DNA from: Streptococcus sp. A12
GTDB lineage: Bacteria; Bacillota; Bacilli; Lactobacillales; Streptococcaceae
Length of the DNA stretch: 56,662 nt
Direction: 5' to 3'
Assembly (NCBI RefSeq): GCF_905372335.1
Contig: NZ_CAJPOU010000004.1
Span: forward strand, 1 to 56,662
A model generated the notes under the pieces. That model saw only the letters and a program-made list of their open reading frames with translations. It ran no database searches and was not told where the DNA came from. A program made the translations under genes and the position numbers. Of the stretch, positions 40,274 through 48,398 are shown piece after piece (the first letter of the stretch is position 1; each line of letters starts with the position of its first letter).

Positions 40274-42553
40274 ATGAAATTCAATCAATATAGCTATCTA
40301 CCAGTCGACCAAGCAGACATTCTAAAGGAACTGAAAGAAATCGGGTTTGACCTTCCCCTTCATCTTACAGAGAAAGAACTGTTTGAATGGTTTGTTCGCA
40401 AGGTTTATTTCACCTACAAAAATACAGATTATCCTCTCTCTAACCTAGTGGCGGATGCTGAAACAGATCTCCTGAGCTATTTCCAATCTGACCGCGAATG
40501 GTCTCCAAATATTTTCTACACAGTGGCCCTCCAATTGCTCGGTTTCCGCTATTTTATTGACTTTGAAAATACGGACAGCTTCTTAAAAGAAGTCCAAATT
40601 CCGATTGAGTATGGAAACTTGGTTGAGAACCTCTATCACCTCCTCAATACTCGAACAGTCAAAGGGAATTTACTCATTGAACAGTTGGTCAGTGATGGCT
40701 TGATCCCTGAAGACAATCGCTACCACTTTTTCAACGGAAAAAGTCTAGCTACCTTTAACTGCCATGATGTGATTCGTGAGGTGGTCTATGTGGAAAGTCG
40801 GATTGATAGCGACCAAGATGGCCTTCCAGATTTGATCAAGGTCAATATTATTCGCCCTCGCTATGAAGGAAAAATTCCAGCCGTCATGACTGCCAGCCCT
40901 TATCACCAAGGAACCAATGACAAGGCCAGTGACAAGGCTCTCTATAATATGAATGTGGACCTGGAGAAAAAAGAAGCAAGAAGCATCCAAGTCAGTCAAC
41001 CCACGCTCGAAACCGTTGACCCAGTTGGAGAAGCCCGACTGGTCTCTGAGGCTGAAGAAACCCTCACTCATATCAACAGCAGTTATACTCTCAATGACTA
41101 CCTTCTCGCCCGTGGCTTCGCCAATCTCTACGTCTCCGGTCTAGGAACCAAGGATTCCCAAGGCTTGATGACTAACGGGGATTACCGCCAAATCGAGGCC
41201 TATAAAAATGTCATCGACTGGCTCAACGGACGCTGTCGTGCCTTCACAGACCATAGTCGCCAACGCCAAATCAAGGCTGATTGGTCTAACGGCAAGGTTG
41301 CTACGACGGGCTTATCCTACCTAGGAACCATGTCCAATGGACTGGCTACCACAGGGGTTGATGGCCTAGAAGTGATCATCGCAGAAGCTGGTATTTCCTC
41401 TTGGTACAACTACTACCGCGAAAATGGCCTTGTCACAAGTCCTGGTGGCTATCCTGGAGAGGATTTTGATTCGCTCGCTGAGTTGACCTATTCACGCGCC
41501 CTTCGGGCTGGAGACTATCTCCGCCACCATGCAGCCCATCTAGCGGATTTGGAACGGCTTAAAGAGCAAATAGATCGCAAAACAGGGGACTACAACCAAT
41601 TCTGGCATGACCGCAACTATCTCCTTCAGGCAGACAAAGTCAAGGCAGAGGTCGTCTTCACCCATGGTTCCCAAGACTGGAACGTGAAGCCCCTCCATGT
41701 ATACCAAATGTTCCAAGCCCTTCCAGCCAACATCAAGAAACACCTCTTCTATCACAATGGGGCCCATGTCTATCTCAACAACTGGCAGTCCATTGACTTC
41801 CGTGAGAGCATGAACGCCCTCCTTTCTAAAAAATTACTGGGCTATGATTCAAGTTATGAATTGCCAACCGTCATCTGGCAGGACAATACAGGAGAACAAA
41901 GTTGGACCTCCTTGGAAGACTTTGGCAATCAAACAGCCCAACGGGCCTTCCCACTCGGAGATGGTGAGAAAGTCATCCAAAACCGCTATGCGACAGAAGA
42001 CTATGAGCGCTATGGCAAGGCCTATCCAACTTTCTTAACCGACCTCTACCAAGATAAGGCCCAACAAGTAACGATCGATCTTCCAATCGAAGAGGACCTG
42101 CACCTCAACGGAAAAGCTCACCTTCACCTGCGGCTCCAATCTAGCACAAACAAAGGCTTGCTCTCAGCCCAACTCATGGAGCTAGGAAGTAAGAAATACC
42201 TCCAACCCTATCCAGCTGTCCTATCCGTCCGTACACTGGATAACGGTCGCTACCATATGCTGGACAACTTGACTGAATTGCCATTTAAGGAAGCCGGCCA
42301 ACGAGTGATTACAAAGGGGTATCTTAACCTCCAAAACCGTCATGATCTCTTACAAGTCGAACCTGTGACCCCTGGAGAATGGATGGAATTCGACTTTGAA
42401 CTCCAACCAACCATCTACAAACTGGAGAAAGGGACCACTCTTCGTCTCGTCCTTTATACAACCGACTTCGAGATCACTGTCCGCGACCAAACAGACTACC
42501 AACTCACCATTGATCTGGCCAACTCCAGCTTAACCCTTCCTGAGATGGATTAA
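40274..42553 (+). CDS. pepX: Xaa-Pro dipeptidyl-peptidase
   Basis: 759 residues, full length for family S15. N-terminal helical domain (~1-170), catalytic alpha/beta-hydrolase domain with the nucleophile in TTGLSYLGTMSN (~345-356), Asp in THGSQDWNVKP (~463-473) and His in HNGAHVY (~494-500), then a C-terminal beta-sandwich (~560-759). It removes Xaa-Pro dipeptides from peptides in the cytoplasm, as part of proline-rich peptide use. Start ATG at 40274 behind AAAAGGAGC. Confidence 0.95.
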   Translation: MKFNQYSYLPVDQADILKELKEIGFDLPLHLTEKELFEWFVRKVYFTYKNTDYPLSNLVADAETDLLSYFQSDREWSPNIFYTVALQLLGFRYFIDFENTDSFLKEVQIPIEYGNLVENLYHLLNTRTVKGNLLIEQLVSDGLIPEDNRYHFFNGKSLATFNCHDVIREVVYVESRIDSDQDGLPDLIKVNIIRPRYEGKIPAVMTASPYHQGTNDKASDKALYNMNVDLEKKEARSIQVSQPTLETVDPVGEARLVSEAEETLTHINSSYTLNDYLLARGFANLYVSGLGTKDSQGLMTNGDYRQIEAYKNVIDWLNGRCRAFTDHSRQRQIKADWSNGKVATTGLSYLGTMSNGLATTGVDGLEVIIAEAGISSWYNYYRENGLVTSPGGYPGEDFDSLAELTYSRALRAGDYLRHHAAHLADLERLKEQIDRKTGDYNQFWHDRNYLLQADKVKAEVVFTHGSQDWNVKPLHVYQMFQALPANIKKHLFYHNGAHVYLNNWQSIDFRESMNALLSKKLLGYDSSYELPTVIWQDNTGEQSWTSLEDFGNQTAQRAFPLGDGEKVIQNRYATEDYERYGKAYPTFLTDLYQDKAQQVTIDLPIEEDLHLNGKAHLHLRLQSSTNKGLLSAQLMELGSKKYLQPYPAVLSVRTLDNGRYHMLDNLTELPFKEAGQRVITKGYLNLQNRHDLLQVEPVTPGEWMEFDFELQPTIYKLEKGTTLRLVLYTTDFEITVRDQTDYQLTIDLANSSLTLPEMD

Positions 42554-42596
42554 GGAATTTCATGCTTTTTCCTTGTCGTCCCTTCCCTTGCTTGAT

Positions 42597-42625
42597 TTGA
42601 CAGCCTTGCCTACTTATGATAATAT
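42597..42625 (+). promoter_or_regulatory. rocS promoter
   Basis: TTGACA (42597-42602), 17-base spacer, TAATAT (42620-42625). Close to consensus; 40 bases before the start. Confidence 0.75.
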
Positions 42626-42665
42626 CTAAGAGAGTATTTCATAGAAAAAGAGTTTAGAGGATATT

Positions 42666-43181
42666 ATGGCTATCGAAAAAACAGTCAGCGAAATTGCTGA
42701 AATTCTAGGAGTTAGTCGCCAAGCGGTCAATAACCGTGTCAAGGCCCTAGATCCTGAAGATACAGAAAAAAATGATAAGGGAGTTACCGTCGTAACCCGT
42801 AGTGGCTTGATTAAGCTAGAAGAAATCTACAAAAAGACCATCTTTGAAGACGAGCCCGTCAGCGATGATGTGAAACAGCGTGAATTGATGGAAATTTTGG
42901 TAGATGAAAAAAATGCCGAAATCGTCCGTCTCTACGAACAACTAAAAGCAAAAGACGACCAGCTAAAATCCAAAGATGAGCAATTAGCTAAAAAGGATGA
43001 GCAGTTGCGTGTCAAAGATGTTCAGATTGCTGAAAAAGACAAACAGCTCGACCAACAACAACAGCTAACCCTTCAGGCTATGAATGACCGTGAAACATTG
43101 AAATTAGAATTAGATCAAGCCAATGAAAAGGTTCAAGAACAAGAGAGTAAAGGCTTCTGGAGACGCGTCTTTGGTCGCTAA
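42666..43181 (+). CDS. rocS: Chromosome segregation regulator RocS-like protein
   Basis: 171 residues. N-terminal helix-turn-helix (~7-35, VSEIAEILGVSRQAVNNRVK), a central coiled coil of repeated KDEQL-type units (~95-155), and a C-terminal amphipathic stretch ending GFWRRVFGR that should bind membrane. This is the architecture described for pneumococcal RocS, which links DNA, the membrane and the ParB/capsule machinery during chromosome segregation; DUF536 covers the same family. Start ATG at 42666 behind AGAGGA. Single-gene unit with its own promoter and terminator. Confidence 0.8.
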   Translation: MAIEKTVSEIAEILGVSRQAVNNRVKALDPEDTEKNDKGVTVVTRSGLIKLEEIYKKTIFEDEPVSDDVKQRELMEILVDEKNAEIVRLYEQLKAKDDQLKSKDEQLAKKDEQLRVKDVQIAEKDKQLDQQQQLTLQAMNDRETLKLELDQANEKVQEQESKGFWRRVFGR

Positions 43182-43182
43182 A

Positions 43183-43205
43183 AACTGACTTCGGTCAGTT
43201 TTTTC
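43183..43205 (+). terminator. rocS terminator
   Basis: Perfect 7-bp stem AACTGAC/GTCAGTT capped by a TTCG tetraloop, followed by TTTTTTC. Confidence 0.9.
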
Positions 43206-43269
43206 TATGCCTTTGCCTCCCCTCAATAATTAGAAAATCCAAAAACACCCAATAGATGAAGGAGTTCCC

Positions 43270-43863
43270 TTGAAAGAATTAAGCCACTATGTCTCCTTTG
43301 ATTTAGAATTTAATCAATTTGAAGGAAAGTACCACATTATCCAAGTTTCTGCTGTCCGCTTTGCAGATGGCCAAGAAGTTGCCCACTATGATTCCTATGC
43401 CTATACGGATAAACCACTAAAGAGCTTTATCAATGGCCTCACCGGGATCACATCTGATAAAATCCTCCAAGCTCCCCCACTCGAGCAAGTCCTAGCGGAG
43501 TTCCGAGATTTTGTTGCAGATAGTCCCATCATTGGATACAATGCCATCAAGAGTGACCTCCCTATCCTAGCGGAAAATGGGCTAGAGTTCACAGACCAAT
43601 ATGCTGTTGATGTCTTTGAAGAAGCTTCTAAACGCCGCCCTTCTGACCTCCATGGGATTAAAAACTTGCAGCTCCATACAGTTGCTCAGTTTTTAGGAGT
43701 AGCTGGAAAATCGCATGATAGTCTAGAAGATGCCCGGATGACTGCTCTTGTTTATGAAGCCTTTCTCGAATCAGACCGGGCCCGGCAACTCCTAACCGAA
43801 CAAGAATCCTTTTCTACCTCTCCTTTTGGTGGATTGGACCTCTCCAATTTTTTTAACGACTAA
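43270..43863 (+). CDS. DnaQ-like 3'-5' exonuclease (TTG start)
   Basis: 197 residues. DEDDh exonuclease motifs: FDLEFNQF (Exo I, D11/E13), GYNAIKSDLPIL (Exo II, ~93-104) and HDSLEDARM (Exo III, ~155-163). It should trim single-stranded DNA or RNA; a polymerase-proofreading or repair role is inferred. The start is a TTG at 43270 with GAAGGAG seven bases ahead; there is no in-frame ATG nearby that keeps the first motif. Single-gene unit ending in a bidirectional hairpin. Confidence 0.8.
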   Translation: MKELSHYVSFDLEFNQFEGKYHIIQVSAVRFADGQEVAHYDSYAYTDKPLKSFINGLTGITSDKILQAPPLEQVLAEFRDFVADSPIIGYNAIKSDLPILAENGLEFTDQYAVDVFEEASKRRPSDLHGIKNLQLHTVAQFLGVAGKSHDSLEDARMTALVYEAFLESDRARQLLTEQESFSTSPFGGLDLSNFFND

Positions 43864-43864
43864 A

Positions 43865-43894
43865 AAAACCTCTATCGATGATAGAGGTTTTTGA
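43865..43894 (+). terminator. Terminator after exonuclease gene
   Basis: AAAACCTCTATC/GATAGAGGTTTT (43865-43876 with 43880-43891) around GAT, then T. A near-copy of this hairpin lies at 44303-44330. Confidence 0.9.
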
Positions 43895-43974
43895 ATATAG
43901 ATAAACTAGTGTTTTACATAAAACAGCTAGATGACTTTCAAAAAATGACTTATATTTTTTAGTCATTTAAGAAG

Positions 43975-44283
43975 ATGAAAAACTTTCCGCTGTGAGAAAA
44001 GTGCTAGAAACACTATTGTTTCTAGCACTCGGGAGTTTTGAGAGTAAAACAGTTTGGGAAACTGTTTTAGCCTGAGCCCGGAAATTAAAGAGCGAGGGGG
44101 TTCAAAACGAATTGAACACGGGCTGCGGATTGTGTCAAAAAGATAAGTTTTCCTAGAACCGAAAGATTCTGCGTCAAACTTCCTATTTTGACTTTATCCG
44201 CAGACGCCCTTTGTATCTTAATAAGTCATGGAACTTCTTCGAAGTTCGCTGACGTCCGTACTCACCTAAGGAAAGTTTTTCAT
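43975..44283. repeat. Hairpin array with 14-bp terminal inverted repeats (MITE-like or structured RNA)
   Basis: Ends: ATGAAAAACTTTCC (43975-43988) and its exact reverse complement GGAAAGTTTTTCAT (44270-44283), each flanked by AAG. Inside are perfect hairpins at 44000-44029 (13-bp arms, CTAT loop), 44045-44069 (11 bp, GGG loop), 44100-44117 (6 bp) and 44231-44247 (7 bp). A long imperfect stem pairs 44120-44150 with 44176-44209 and is capped by a small GAAA-loop hairpin. No open frame of note. The 476-base gap between the exonuclease and ebfC is filled by this element and its two flanking terminators. Confidence 0.55.
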
Positions 44284-44302
44284 AAGACTTTATTTTCAAT
44301 CT

Positions 44303-44332
44303 AAAACCTCTATAATCTGATAGAGGTTTTCT
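44303..44332 (-). terminator. ebfC terminator
   Basis: AAAACCTCTAT/ATAGAGGTTTT (44303-44313 with 44320-44330), near-copy of the hairpin at 43865; serves the minus-strand ebfC, which ends at 44341. Confidence 0.85.
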
Positions 44333-44340
44333 CTATATGT

Positions 44341-44640
44341 TTAGAATGGTAATTTACCAGCAAAAGCTCCCAATTTTTTCTTGGTTGCCGCATCAATTTC
44401 TTCGATGGCCGCATTGATAGCTTGAACGGTCATATCAGAAAGACTTTCTGTATCTTCTGGGTCTACGACTGCCGGGTTAAATTCGATGGATACCACCTTT
44501 TTATCACCCGTCAAGGTAGCGACGACCAAGTCCTGAGCAGACTTGCCAACAAATTGAGAAGCAGCCAATTCTGCCTGACTTTGTTCCATTTGTTTCTGAA
44601 GCTTTTGTGCTTGCTTCATCATATTCTGCATATTCATCAT
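44341..44640 (-). CDS. ebfC: YbaB/EbfC family nucleoid-associated protein
   Basis: 99 residues. NMQNMMKQAQKLQKQMEQSQAEL at the N-terminus and VVATLTGDKKVVSIEFNPAVVDPED in the middle are typical of YbaB/EbfC dimers, which bind DNA without strong sequence preference. It is a single gene here, not beside dnaX/recR as in many bacteria, but this position is common in streptococci. Start ATG pair at 44640/44637. Confidence 0.9.
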   Translation of the reverse strand: MMNMQNMMKQAQKLQKQMEQSQAELAASQFVGKSAQDLVVATLTGDKKVVSIEFNPAVVDPEDTESLSDMTVQAINAAIEEIDAATKKKLGAFAGKLPF

Positions 44641-44780
44641 AAGATTTTCTAGATTCCTTTCGTATCAAGGGGTTAGGACCTCTTGTTTAATGGTTACTGC
44701 CCACTTCTGCCTATTTTCTAGCTAGATGGGAACTTCCCTTCTATTATAGCATGTTTTCCTCGTCCGACAAAGCTGATTTT

Positions 44781-46126
44781 TTATTTAAAGAGCGTCGTCA
44801 CAATGAGTTGGACGTTTAACAGAGTTAAAAGAGTCGCTACTCCGTAAGCTAAGTAGGTATTCCATTTTGCATTGACAAATTCTCCCATGATTTTTTTATT
44901 GGAGGTAAAGTAAACCAAGGGAAAAATTGAAAATGGTAGAGCCAGAGACAAGAAGACTTGAGAATAGACCAACAAATCATCTAGAACACTTTCCTGGTCT
45001 CCAAAGAGAAAGGCGACTATCAGGACAGGAGTGAGGGCCAGCATCCGTGTAAAGAGGCGGACAAGCCATTGAGGAAGGCGGAATTTAAGGAAACCTTCCA
45101 TGACAATTTGTCCTGTTAGAGTTCCTGTAATTGTTGAATTCTGACCACTTGCTAACAAAGCAACAGCAAACAAGGTGGATAGAAAAGGACTTGCAATAGC
45201 TCCTGCAATAGCATTGTTTTGCAAGGCATCATACATACTAGAGAAGGCTCCAATTTCTTCTGCGTGTCCAAAGAAGAGGGCCGCTCCGAGAATCAACAAG
45301 AGAGAGTTGACAACAAAAGCCAGGGTCAATTCAATATTAGAGTCCAGGTCATGAAACGCACAGCCCGACGAACATCTGCAGGATCCTCATAATCGACCTT
45401 GCGTGTCTGTGAAATGGAGGAATGCAAATAGAGATTATGGGGCATGACGGTTGCACCAATAATCCCCAAGGCCAGCGTCAAGGCTTGTGATCCCTTAGGA
45501 AGACCGATACCTACAATTTCTTTCTGAGGAAGAAAGCCAGCAAAAATGCCACCTATATCTGGTTTTGATAGGACCACAAGATAGATAAAAATCCCCAGAA
45601 TGGTCAAAATCAAGGTGGAGACAATAGCCTCAATCTTACGAAAACCTAAGTGAATGAGTCCAAGGAGGAGGAAGACATCCAGGATGGTGACCAAAATAGA
45701 AAAGAGCAAGGGCCATCCGAACAGCAAATGTAGTGCAATCCCGGAACCAATGACTTCTGCTAAATCTGTCGCCATCAAGGCTAATTCAATCACTATCCAG
45801 AGAATATAGCGGAGCCACTTGGGCAAATGCGTCGCTGTTGTCTGGGCCAAATCCTTCCGATGGACAATCCCTAGTTTCCCAGCCATCTGTTGCAATTGCA
45901 TGGCAATCAAGGAAGACAAGAGAACCACCGACAAGAGCAGGTAACGATAGTGAGCCCCTCCAACAACGCTGGTGATCCAGTTCCCAGGATCCATGTAGCC
46001 CACTGCTACTAGGCTCCCCGGACCTGAAAACAATAACAAGGTCCTCCAAAAAGAAGTTCCCTTGGGAACCTTGACGGATTGATTAATCTCTTGGAGCGAT
46101 TTCCGCTCTAACTGTTCTAAACTCAT
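44781..46126 (-). pseudogene. mntH: Nramp-type manganese transporter MntH, broken by a one-base frameshift
   Basis: Two abutting frames together encode a normal ~448-residue Nramp transporter. The first (46126 to 45326) has PGSLVAVGYMDPGNW (transmembrane helix 1, DPGN metal site) and GATVMPHNLYLHS (helix 6, MPHN). The second (to 44781) has the remaining helices with ALLASGQNSTITGTLTGQIVMEGFL. The break is at 45344-45345: the coding strand reads ACCTGGACTCT where ACCTGGGACTCT would give TWDSNIELTLAF, so one G is missing. As written, the product stops after helix 6 or so. Start ATG at 46126 behind GAGGGG. MntH imports Mn2+ (and Fe2+) by proton symport. Confidence 0.85.
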
Positions 46127-46160
46127 GATACCCCTCTTTCCATGACGTCACTTCCCCTTG

Positions 46161-46166
46161 ATTATA
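46161..46166 (-). promoter_or_regulatory. -10 box of mntH promoter
   Basis: TATAAT on the minus strand, 34 bases before the mntH start; a weak -35 TTTACC lies 18 bases upstream. Confidence 0.55.
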
Positions 46167-46282
46167 GCACAAATGAAAGATTTCGGTAAATTTTCTTTGC
46201 GTTTTCAAAAAATGCCCTTCTTCGTCCCCACTTCCCCATTTTCTTCGTATTCCTTTAGCGATTTTTTCTCCTTTGCTCCTCC

Positions 46283-46319
46283 AAAATGAACCGAATAGCT
46301 TCAAAAATGAACCAAATAG
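46283..46319 (+). promoter_or_regulatory. 21-bp-spaced direct repeat, candidate ComE/LytTR-type operator
   Basis: AAAATGAACCGAATAG (46283-46298) and AAAATGAACCAAATAG (46304-46319) differ at one base and are exactly 21 bases apart, two helical turns. They lie 32 bases before the -10 TATACT (46351-46356), and the usual -35 position is poor (pyrimidine-rich). This is the geometry of sites for ComE/BlpR/AgrA-type activators. Confidence 0.6.
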
Positions 46320-46350
46320 ATTTTTCCCCCTATCTGACTTCAAAAGCTTG

Positions 46351-46356
46351 TATACT
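46351..46356 (+). promoter_or_regulatory. -10 box of the pseudo-receiver gene
   Basis: TATACT preceded by CTTG; no good -35, consistent with activator dependence. A small inverted repeat AACTGA/TCAGTT (46363-46382) follows near the expected transcript start. Confidence 0.6.
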
Positions 46357-46410
46357 ATTCGTAACTGAAAGATAGCTCAGTTATTTACTCAATAGCAAAG
46401 GAAAGAAACT

Positions 46411-46941
46411 ATGATCTATGTCATTGAATACAATTATCCCTCTAAGATGTTGGTCGAACATATTAACAACTATCTAGAGAAAAAACGGGTTCGTAATCTA
46501 CCAGTCAAGCTGGTCTATAATGGAAATATCTCCTATATCGACTATGACTTGAAAAACATCTACTTCTTCTCCTGTCAAGGAAATTCTGGAATCAACGCCT
46601 ACAAAGAGCTGGAACGCATCCGAAGAAATGATCCCTTCGGACGCATTATCGTTCACTCTAACAAGGTAGACGGACGTAGACTCATGGACCATAAGCTACA
46701 AGTCTATGGTTTGATGGAACTCAGCCTTAGTGACTACGGAAAGCCAGACCTTTATTATCAAGAGCTCGACTTCTTACTAGGCGATCTCTACGAAGAGCTC
46801 TGGGAAATGGCGGCAGAAGCCAAGTACGCTGCTGGGAAGAAAACTAATCAGCTCTTCCCACGCTGGGGTCCTGAAATCGGCATTTACCCACCTAAGCGTT
46901 ATTCCATCCACCTCCGTCAAAATCCAGACGAAGACAATTAA
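46411..46941 (+). CDS. Orphan ComE/BlpR-like pseudo-receiver protein
   Basis: 176 residues. From memory of ComE/BlpR, residues 1-105 align in order with their receiver domain: MIYVIEYN at the first strand, NIYFFSCQG where ComE has YFLDIDI, ELERIRRNDPFGRIIVHS for the next helix-strand pair, and LQVYGLMELSL where ComE has YQVSALDFVDK. The phosphate-accepting Asp is replaced (FFS). No LytTR DNA-binding domain follows; the last ~60 residues are a different, basic/aromatic tail. So it cannot be a standard response regulator and may act by protein contact. Its promoter bears a 21-bp-spaced direct repeat. Start ATG at 46411 behind AAAGGAAAG. Confidence 0.6.
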   Translation: MIYVIEYNYPSKMLVEHINNYLEKKRVRNLPVKLVYNGNISYIDYDLKNIYFFSCQGNSGINAYKELERIRRNDPFGRIIVHSNKVDGRRLMDHKLQVYGLMELSLSDYGKPDLYYQELDFLLGDLYEELWEMAAEAKYAAGKKTNQLFPRWGPEIGIYPPKRYSIHLRQNPDEDN

Positions 46942-47028
46942 CTCATAAAAAGTGGAGCCTGGGGACAGGGTCCATTTTTTATGTTACAATGAACTGGAAA
47001 TAAAACGAGACGAGAAAAAGGAGACCTT

Positions 47029-48201
47029 ATGAACCACTACGATACCATTGTCATCGGAGGAGGCCCTGCTGGTATGATGGCCACCATCTCCAGCGCCTTC
47101 TACGGGCAAGCAACCCTCCTCTTGGAAAAGAACCGCAAACTAGGGAAAAAACTAGCTGGGACTGGTGGAGGCCGGTGCAATGTGACCAACAATGGAAGCC
47201 TGGACGATCTCCTAGCAGGCATTCCAGGAAACGGACGTTTCCTTTACAGTGTCTTTTCTCAATTTGACAATCATGATATCATCCGCTTCTTCACAGAAAA
47301 CGGGGTCAAGCTCAAGGTCGAAGACCATGGTCGTGTCTTTCCAGCTTCAGATCGTTCCCAAACGATTATTCAAGCTCTGACAGATAAGATTGCCGAGCTT
47401 GGCGGTCAAGTCCGCTGCCAGGTAGAGGTAACCTCTGTGAAGAAAATCGATGGACAATTCGTCATCAAATCAAAAGACGAGACCTGGACGGCAGATCGCT
47501 TGATTGTGACAACTGGTGGAAAGTCCTACCCTTCGACGGGCTCTACCGGCTTTGGCCACGATATCGCCCGTCACTTCCACCACACTATTACAGAACTAGA
47601 AGCTGCTGAAAGCCCGCTCCTGACAGATTTCCCCCACAAGGCCCTTCAAGGGATTTCCTTAGATGATGTGACCCTCCACTATGGCAAACACCACATTACC
47701 CATGACCTCCTCTTTACCCACTTTGGCCTGTCTGGCCCGGCCGCCCTTCGCATGTCAAGCTTTGTCAAAGGAGGAGAGATCCTAACACTAGACAGTCTCC
47801 CTCACTATTCTAAGGAAGAACTCTCAGCAATCCTAGAGGAAAACCGGGAAAAATCTCTAAAGAATGTTCTGAAGGCCTATCTGCCAGAACGCCTGGCGGA
47901 ATTCTTTGCCCAGGATTTTCCCGAAAAGGTGAAGCAACTCTCTCCTAAAGAAATCGATGCCGTACTAGCGAAAATAAAGGAACTCCCTATCCCTGTAACT
48001 GGAAAGATGTCCTTGGCCAAATCTTTTGTAACCAAAGGTGGTGTCAGCCTCAAGGAAATCAATCCCAAGACCTTAGAAAGTAAATTGGTCCCCGGTCTTC
48101 ATTTTGCTGGGGAGGTCCTGGATATCAATGCCCATACAGGAGGATTTAACATTACTTCTGCCCTCTGTACCGGTTGGGTGGCCGGAAGTCTCCACTATTG
48201 A
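47029..48201 (+). CDS. HI0933/BaiN-family flavoprotein (NAD(P)/FAD-dependent oxidoreductase)
   Basis: 390 residues. N-terminal dinucleotide fold IVIGGGPAGMMA (~7-18), then the family motif GKKLAGTGGGRCNVTNN (~40-56), TTGGKSYPSTGSTG (~161-174), and a C-terminal FAGEVLDINAHTGGFNI (~360-376). These proteins bind FAD; the physiological substrate is unknown in most bacteria. Start ATG at 47029 behind AAAAAGGAGA. Ends before a clear terminator. Confidence 0.85.
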   Translation: MNHYDTIVIGGGPAGMMATISSAFYGQATLLLEKNRKLGKKLAGTGGGRCNVTNNGSLDDLLAGIPGNGRFLYSVFSQFDNHDIIRFFTENGVKLKVEDHGRVFPASDRSQTIIQALTDKIAELGGQVRCQVEVTSVKKIDGQFVIKSKDETWTADRLIVTTGGKSYPSTGSTGFGHDIARHFHHTITELEAAESPLLTDFPHKALQGISLDDVTLHYGKHHITHDLLFTHFGLSGPAALRMSSFVKGGEILTLDSLPHYSKEELSAILEENREKSLKNVLKAYLPERLAEFFAQDFPEKVKQLSPKEIDAVLAKIKELPIPVTGKMSLAKSFVTKGGVSLKEINPKTLESKLVPGLHFAGEVLDINAHTGGFNITSALCTGWVAGSLHY

Positions 48202-48293
48202 CAGCTTTTTCAAAAGATGTTAGGATTATTTTTAGAACAAATCCAGCAACAAACATAAGAGTCGTCTTCTTAGAGATGTCACTTGGAGTTTTT

Positions 48294-48328
48294 ATGGCTA
48301 TTTAGTTCGTACTAAATAGCCTTTTTCT
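48294..48328 (+). terminator. Terminator after flavoprotein gene
   Basis: Perfect 11-bp stem GGCTATTTAGT/ACTAAATAGCC (48296-48306 with 48311-48321) around TCGT, followed by TTTTTC. The stretch from 48202 to 48293 shows nothing else. Confidence 0.9.
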
Positions 48329-48398
48329 TTTGTCTATGAAAGAGCCTTTGCTGGCCTTTGCTTTCTTCCTATATTTGAATTAGAAATGGAGAATCCAT

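Noticed and set aside
42955..43060. Repeated KDEQL-coding units in rocS as a possible DNA repeat array
   Set aside because: Explained by the heptad-like coiled coil of the protein; units are not identical at the DNA level.
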